Under the pieces are notes generated by a model. That model was not told the origin of the DNA. It worked only from the letters and a program-made list of their open reading frames with translations, and searched no databases. The position numbers and the translations under genes were made by a program. Below, piece after piece: positions 7,757 to 11,125 of a stretch of 11,125 nucleotides of DNA. The stretch's first letter is position 1. Every line of letters starts with the position of its first letter. Origin of the DNA: an uncultured Selenomonadales bacterium (GTDB lineage: Bacteria > Bacillota > Negativicutes > Selenomonadales > Selenomonadaceae); contig CALFJC010000056.1 in the NCBI GenBank assembly GCA_937877655.1, positions 1 to 11,125 on the forward strand, in the 5' to 3' direction.

Positions 7757-9021
7757 GCAAAATATTAATCGTCGACGATGAAGAAATGATGTTAATGTTG
7801 GCTGAACACATTTTATCGACGAAATATGAGATTTTGACGGCGACAACGGGCGCGGAAGCGATAGAAATTTTTGAAAAAGAACATCCCGACATGATTTTAT
7901 CGGATTTAATGATGCCGGAGATGGACGGCTACGAATTACACAGGATTTTGCAGGAAAAAAGCGCGAAACCTGTACCGATAATGTTCATGTCGGCGGATGA
8001 AAGCGAAGAATCGGAAAGTCGCGGCTTTGAAATCGGCGCGGCGGATTATATTCACAAGCCGTTGAAACCAGACGTGCTTTTGCGGCGAGTCGGAAACATA
8101 ATCGGGCATTTAAACCAAATTCACGGGCTGGAAATGGCAGTTTCGACGGATTCTTTGACAAAATTGCTGAATAAATCGGCGGCGCAACGAGAAATCGGGG
8201 AAATGGTAAAAAAATCGGACGGCGCGTTGCTGATGATAGATTTGGACAATTTTAAGCTGATAAATGACATTTACGGGCACATAACGGGCGATAAAATCCT
8301 AATTTCCTTCGGAGAATTGATAAAAAAAGTAATTCGAGCGGAAGATTTGGCAGGAAGAATGGGCGGCGATGAATTCATAGCATTTTTGCAGAACGTTGAG
8401 GATGAAAAAATTTTAACGTCGAAGGCGGACTTTCTGAACACGAAAATTTTAAAATCTGCGCGGGAAATGCTGGGAGAAAATATGCAAATTCCGTTGGGAG
8501 TGAGTCTCGGCGCGGTATTTGTTCCCGACGAGGGCAGAGATTTTCAAAAACTTTACGAAAAAGCGGATAAAGCTCTTTACGAAGTCAAACAGGGCGGCAA
8601 ACATGGAATTTCGATATTCGGAGCGCATAAACATGCAAAAAATAAATCGTCTGTCGAAGGAATATCGCAAATGCGGCTGATATTGGGCGAACGAAACGAA
8701 AAAACCTGTGCTTACTTCGTTGAGTTTGAGATTTTCAAGGAAATATATCGATTGCTGTCGCGCATGGCTGACAATTACAAGAAAGGGCTCGTTTTAATGC
8801 AATTTACGCTGTCGGAGGCGGAAAAAGCGGAAGAACTCAAGGAAATTTTGATTCATTCGCTGAGAAAAAGCGATTGCGTGACGCAAACGGGGAAAAATTT
8901 TTTGGTTTTATTGCCGGAAGCGGAAGATTTTGAGGCGGATGAAGTTAAGGAGAGGATATTTTCAAAGCTGAATAAAAATTTTGCGGCAGAAATAATTTTT
9001 GAGCGCGAAAAAATTTTTTGA
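7753..9021 (+). CDS. Response regulator with GGDEF diguanylate cyclase domain
   Basis: A 422-residue cytoplasmic protein that should make cyclic di-GMP from two GTP when phosphorylated. The receiver (1-120) has Asp8/Asp9, phosphoacceptor Asp51, Ser80 and Lys102. The GGDEF domain (about 128-290) looks active: DLDNFKLINDIYGHITGD carries the metal and substrate residues, GGDEF is intact at 204-208, and an inhibitory RxxD site (Arg195-Asp198) lies five residues before it. A further region (about 315-415) looks like a decayed nucleotide-cyclase-fold domain, with SLRKSD then TGKNF in place of the catalytic loop. The ATG overlaps the kinase stop codon (ATGA), and GGAGG (7741-7745) is 7 bases upstream, so translation is probably coupled. 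Asp51 is the natural acceptor for the HPt domain of the preceding kinase. No c-di-GMP effector is present in the window. Confidence 0.93.
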   Translation: MSKILIVDDEEMMLMLAEHILSTKYEILTATTGAEAIEIFEKEHPDMILSDLMMPEMDGYELHRILQEKSAKPVPIMFMSADESEESESRGFEIGAADYIHKPLKPDVLLRRVGNIIGHLNQIHGLEMAVSTDSLTKLLNKSAAQREIGEMVKKSDGALLMIDLDNFKLINDIYGHITGDKILISFGELIKKVIRAEDLAGRMGGDEFIAFLQNVEDEKILTSKADFLNTKILKSAREMLGENMQIPLGVSLGAVFVPDEGRDFQKLYEKADKALYEVKQGGKHGISIFGAHKHAKNKSSVEGISQMRLILGERNEKTCAYFVEFEIFKEIYRLLSRMADNYKKGLVLMQFTLSEAEKAEELKEILIHSLRKSDCVTQTGKNFLVLLPEAEDFEADEVKERIFSKLNKNFAAEIIFEREKIF

Positions 9022-9033
9022 GGAGGAATTTTC

Positions 9034-9912
9034 ATGCGGAAGAAAAAAATTTTGGTGATTGACGATGACGAAATGAATTTGCAGATTGCGAAAATGATTT
9101 TGGAAAAGAAATTGCCCTGCGAAGTTCTCGGCGCGGATAACGGCGTTGAAGGCATAGAAATTTTGAAAAGCCGGCGCGTGAGTCTCGTTCTGCTTGATAT
9201 AATGATGCCCGACTTCGACGGAATAGAAACATTGCAGGAAATTCGCGGCGACGAACAAATTAAAAATGTGCCCGTCATGATGCTGACGGCTTCGGGCGAC
9301 ATAGAAGACATTCAAAAGGCGGGAGCTTTGGGCGTCAAAGATTATGTCAAAAAGCCGTTTATGCCCGCCGATTTAATCGAGCGCGTAAGCAAAAAACTCG
9401 CCGAAGAACACTCCGAAGAAATTTTGCTTGTCGGCGAAGATGAAACCGAATTGCTCGCCATGAGAGATTTAATCGAGAAAAATTTTCCGCACGAAGCATT
9501 GATTGCTACTTCGACGGCGGCGGCGGAAGAAATTTTGAATCGGCAGGACATAAATTTGATAATCGCCTGCGCGGACATGAAATTTATCAACGGCTTTAAG
9601 TTCTTGGCATTTTTGGCGGACGAAAAGTTTAACAAAATTCCCTTCGCGTTGACGACTTCGGATAAAATTTTGGAACTCATTGACAAAATAAATCAGCCCG
9701 AAGCCGAAGAGCCGCCCGAAGTCAAAGAAGTTTCCGCGCAGATTGAAGAATCGTCTGTCGAAGAAAAAATTACGGAAGAAAAATCTCCCGCAGTCGAAAA
9801 GCCGCCAATCGTTGAAGAAATTGCGGAGTCGCCAATCATTCTCTCGGAGAAAAAGAAACTCGCCAACGTCGTAACAACACTTATCGGCTACGAGTTGGAC
9901 GTAAAAATTTAA
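9034..9912 (+). CDS. Response regulator with pseudoreceiver and acidic tail
   Basis: A 292-residue protein with no recognised output domain. The first receiver (1-122) is complete: Asp10-Asp12, phosphoacceptor Asp55 in LVLLDIMMPDFDG, Thr85 and Lys107. A second receiver-like region (about 128-218) keeps Glu135/Asp136 and Thr208, but Cys179 aligns with the phosphoacceptor Asp, and it ends before the usual Lys, so it should not be phosphorylated in the normal way. A Glu/Pro/Lys-rich, probably disordered linker (221-270) leads to a short C-terminal segment ending in IGYELDVKI. AGGAGG (9021-9026) lies 7 bases before the ATG and the gap from the cyclase gene is 12 bp, so it is the third gene of the operon. 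It may be a phosphate sink, a competitor for the HPt domain, or an adaptor; these roles are inference. Confidence 0.88.
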   Translation: MRKKKILVIDDDEMNLQIAKMILEKKLPCEVLGADNGVEGIEILKSRRVSLVLLDIMMPDFDGIETLQEIRGDEQIKNVPVMMLTASGDIEDIQKAGALGVKDYVKKPFMPADLIERVSKKLAEEHSEEILLVGEDETELLAMRDLIEKNFPHEALIATSTAAAEEILNRQDINLIIACADMKFINGFKFLAFLADEKFNKIPFALTTSDKILELIDKINQPEAEEPPEVKEVSAQIEESSVEEKITEEKSPAVEKPPIVEEIAESPIILSEKKKLANVVTTLIGYELDVKI

Positions 9913-9919
9913 AAATTTC

Positions 9920-9953
9920 AAGCGGTCTTGCCGAAAAACAAGATCGCTTTTAT
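9920..9953 (+). terminator. Terminator of the three-gene phosphorelay operon
   Basis: AAGCGGTCTTG (9920-9930) pairs with CAAGATCGCTT (9939-9949) over 11 bp with one G-T wobble and an 8-base loop, followed by TTATAATTT. The T run is short, so some read-through into htpX is possible. It starts 8 bases after the stop codon of the receiver/pseudoreceiver gene. Confidence 0.7.
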
Positions 9954-9956
9954 AAT
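9928..9956 (+). promoter_or_regulatory. htpX promoter overlapping the terminator
   Basis: TTGCCG (9928-9933, four of six) and a perfect TATAAT (9951-9956) are separated by an ideal 17-bp spacer. Transcription would start near 9963 and yield a leader of about 24 bases. The -35 lies in the hairpin arm and loop of the upstream terminator, and the -10 lies in its T-rich tail. Confidence 0.55.
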
Positions 9957-9986
9957 TTGCAGAGAAAAAATTTTGGAGTGATCTCT

Positions 9987-10853
9987 ATGAATATTTTCAA
10001 GACGTTTTTATTGATGGCGTTGCTGACGGGCTTGATGGTTGCGGTCGGCGGAGCAGTCGGCGGCTCGTCGGGCGCAATGATTATGTTGGTTATTTCAATC
10101 GGCATGAACTTTGCAAGTTATTGGTTCAGTGACTCGATTGTTTTAAAAAGTTACAATGCCCGCGAAGTTTCGGCGGCGGACGCGCCGCAACTTTATAATA
10201 TCGTTGCAAAGCTCGCGAAGAATGCTTCTTTGCCGATGCCCCGCGTCTATGTGATTGACTCTGATGTTCCGAATGCTTTTGCGACGGGCAGAAATCCCGA
10301 TCATGCGGCGGTTGCCGTCACAACCGGGATAATGAAAGTTCTTGACGCAAATGAAATTTCGGGCGTGCTCGGACATGAATTGGCACACGTCAAGCACAGA
10401 GATATTTTAATCGGAACAATCGCGGCGTCAATGGCGGGCGTTATCTCGATGATTGGAAGTATTGTTCAATGGGGCGCGATTTTCGGGACGCGCTCGGATG
10501 ACGACAACGGCGGCTGGTTGGGATTTTTGGCAACGGTGATTCTTGCGCCGATAGCCGCTTCTTTAATTCAGTTGGCAGTTTCAAGGTCGCGGGAATATGA
10601 CGCAGATAAAACAGGCGGAGAAATTTGCGGAAACCCGATTTATCTTGCCGACGCGCTGGAGAAAATCGAATACTACGCGCAACACTCCGCGCCCATGCCG
10701 CAAGCGGGAACTGCAACCGCGCACATGTTCATAATCAATCCTTTGGAGAACTCGAAAAAAGCTTTGAAGAATTTATTTTCGACGCACCCGCCGACAGACG
10801 ACAGAATTGCCCATTTGCGCGAACAAGCTCGTGACATGCATTTGCTCGGCTAA
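9987..10853 (+). CDS. htpX: Membrane zinc metalloprotease HtpX (M48 family)
   Basis: A 288-residue integral membrane protease, close to the usual family length (E. coli HtpX is 293). It takes part in quality control by cleaving misfolded membrane proteins. The zinc site is HELAH (130-134), with Glu203 in SREYDAD the likely third ligand; the family segment NAFATG is at 96-101. Membrane segments lie at about 5-21, 28-46, 142-165 and 178-198, with the catalytic site facing the cytoplasm by family precedent. The frame is open to a TTG ten codons upstream, but ATG at 9987 follows GGAG (9975-9978) by 8 bases and starts the normal MNIFKTF N-terminus, so I choose it. It probably has its own promoter and terminator and is not part of the phosphorelay operon. 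Confidence 0.96.
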   Translation: MNIFKTFLLMALLTGLMVAVGGAVGGSSGAMIMLVISIGMNFASYWFSDSIVLKSYNAREVSAADAPQLYNIVAKLAKNASLPMPRVYVIDSDVPNAFATGRNPDHAAVAVTTGIMKVLDANEISGVLGHELAHVKHRDILIGTIAASMAGVISMIGSIVQWGAIFGTRSDDDNGGWLGFLATVILAPIAASLIQLAVSRSREYDADKTGGEICGNPIYLADALEKIEYYAQHSAPMPQAGTATAHMFIINPLENSKKALKNLFSTHPPTDDRIAHLREQARDMHLLG

Positions 10854-10860
10854 AAAAATT

Positions 10861-10890
10861 TCCCCCTCCGATTTCGGAAGGGGATTTTTT
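10861..10890 (+). terminator. htpX terminator
   Basis: TCCCCCTCCG (10861-10870) pairs with CGGAAGGGGA (10875-10884) with one mismatch and a 4-base loop, then six Ts. The A run before it means it can also work on the minus strand, serving the convergent purD-like 3' end. Confidence 0.85.
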
Positions 10891-10895
10891 ATGGA

Positions 10896-10961
10896 AAAAA
10901 TTTTTTATTACAAAGCTCGCGCCGCAATGTCTTTTCGATAATGCGCGTTGTCAAAATGAAT
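10896..10961 (+). repeat. Direct repeat, copy 1 (66 bp)
   Basis: This stretch is identical, base for base, to 11060-11125, at an offset of 164 bp. The repeat is part of a larger tandem duplication: the sequence before each copy also matches, with TTTGCTCGGCTAAAAAAA (10841 and 11008) followed by a terminator. Confidence 0.95.
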
Positions 10962-11003
10962 CACTTCAACGCAACGATAAATTTTGTTGACAGCCCCGCG
11001 ATA
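10908..11003 (-). pseudogene. purD: Duplicated 3' end of purD (fragment)
   Basis: Read on the minus strand, this encodes about 30 residues ending VIHFDNAHYRKDIAARAL and a stop at 10908-10910. The tail resembles the C-terminus of phosphoribosylamine-glycine ligase (PurD), whose last residues run F-x-x-x-x-YRxDIxxRA(L/I). There is no start codon context or upstream domain: homology should end near 11003, where the sequence switches to an htpX-like tail and a terminator. It is therefore a detached gene end left by tandem duplication. Its left boundary (stop codon) is certain; the right boundary is estimated. The PurD assignment rests on a short motif. Confidence 0.6.
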
Positions 11004-11007
11004 TTTA

Positions 11008-11025
11008 TTTGCTCGGCTAAAAAAA
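11008..11025 (+). repeat. Duplicated tail of htpX
   Basis: TTTGCTCGGCTAAAAAAA repeats the last codons, stop and following A run of htpX (10841-10858). It has no gene in front of it and marks the start of the second unit of the tandem duplication. Confidence 0.75.
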
Positions 11026-11028
11026 ATT

Positions 11029-11055
11029 ATCCCTCCAAATCGGAGGGATTTTTTT
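11029..11055. terminator. Second terminator in the duplicated unit
   Basis: ATCCCTCC (11029-11036) pairs perfectly with GGAGGGAT (11042-11049) around a 5-base loop, followed by Ts to 11055. A run of As precedes it, so it can also terminate minus-strand transcripts from the purD-like gene. It corresponds in position to the htpX terminator but differs in stem sequence. Confidence 0.8.
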
Positions 11056-11059
11056 ATTG

Positions 11060-11125
11060 AAAAATTTTTTATTACAAAGCTCGCGCCGCAATGTCTTTTC
11101 GATAATGCGCGTTGTCAAAATGAAT
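11060..11125 (+). repeat. Direct repeat, copy 2 (66 bp)
   Basis: Identical to 10896-10961 and cut by the window end, so the true repeat may be longer. Confidence 0.95.
11072..11125 (-). CDS. purD: Phosphoribosylamine-glycine ligase, C-terminal end (partial)
   Basis: Only the stop codon (11072-11074) and the last 17 codons are in the window, encoding a tail that ends HYRKDIAARAL. This resembles the C-terminus of PurD, which joins phosphoribosylamine and glycine in purine synthesis. This copy, farther from htpX, is the likelier end of the intact gene, running off the window and convergent with htpX. It could equally be another detached copy; the sequence shown cannot decide. Confidence 0.5.
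   Translation of the reverse strand: MHFDNAHYRKDIAARAL

Noticed and set aside
10896..11125. CRISPR array or phage attachment site from the repeated sequence after htpX
   Set aside because: There are only two copies, with long coding-like content matching a gene end and a terminator; no integrase or regular spacers are seen.

Overview
The window reads as chromosomal DNA from an anaerobic, low-to-mid GC member of the Bacillota. Strong GGAGG ribosome binding sites, an AgrC-like GHKL kinase with a LytTR regulator, and runs of AAAATTTT inside genes all fit. A Negativicutes/Selenomonadales-type genome is my best guess, but this rests on style and gene mix rather than on a marker gene.

Layout, left to right. 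(1) A complete pyruvate kinase gene (pyk) lies on the minus strand with its own promoter. (2) Upstream of it is a 152-bp imperfect palindrome with terminal inverted repeats and flanking TA, a MITE-like element that ends about 20 bp before the next gene's ribosome binding site. (3) A membrane GHKL histidine kinase (plus) and a LytTR response regulator (minus) follow. They are arranged tail to tail and overlap by 29 bp. (4) A short divergent intergenic region carries a two-way hairpin. (5) A tight three-gene plus-strand operon follows: a 1254-residue hybrid kinase with two periplasmic Cache sensors, a receiver-GGDEF diguanylate cyclase (ATGA overlap), and a receiver plus pseudoreceiver protein (12-bp gap). 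(6) A terminator that overlaps a promoter leads into htpX, a membrane zinc protease. (7) Beyond htpX is a tandemly duplicated segment. Each copy has a terminator and the 3' end of a minus-strand gene whose product tail resembles PurD; the second copy runs off the window.

How the genes may work together. The operon encodes every step of a multistep phosphorelay: sensor, His736, receiver Asp1034, HPt His1194, then receiver Asp51 of the cyclase and/or Asp55 of the third protein. The likely output is cyclic di-GMP. Both Cache domains keep most of the residues associated with amino-acid binding, so the input may be amino acids or related amines. The most unusual feature is that the first sensor half of the kinase ends in a HisKA domain with no ATPase domain of its own and is fused in frame to a second complete sensor kinase. 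The AgrC/LytTR pair is probably a separate two-component system controlling transcription. pyk and htpX look like housekeeping neighbours.
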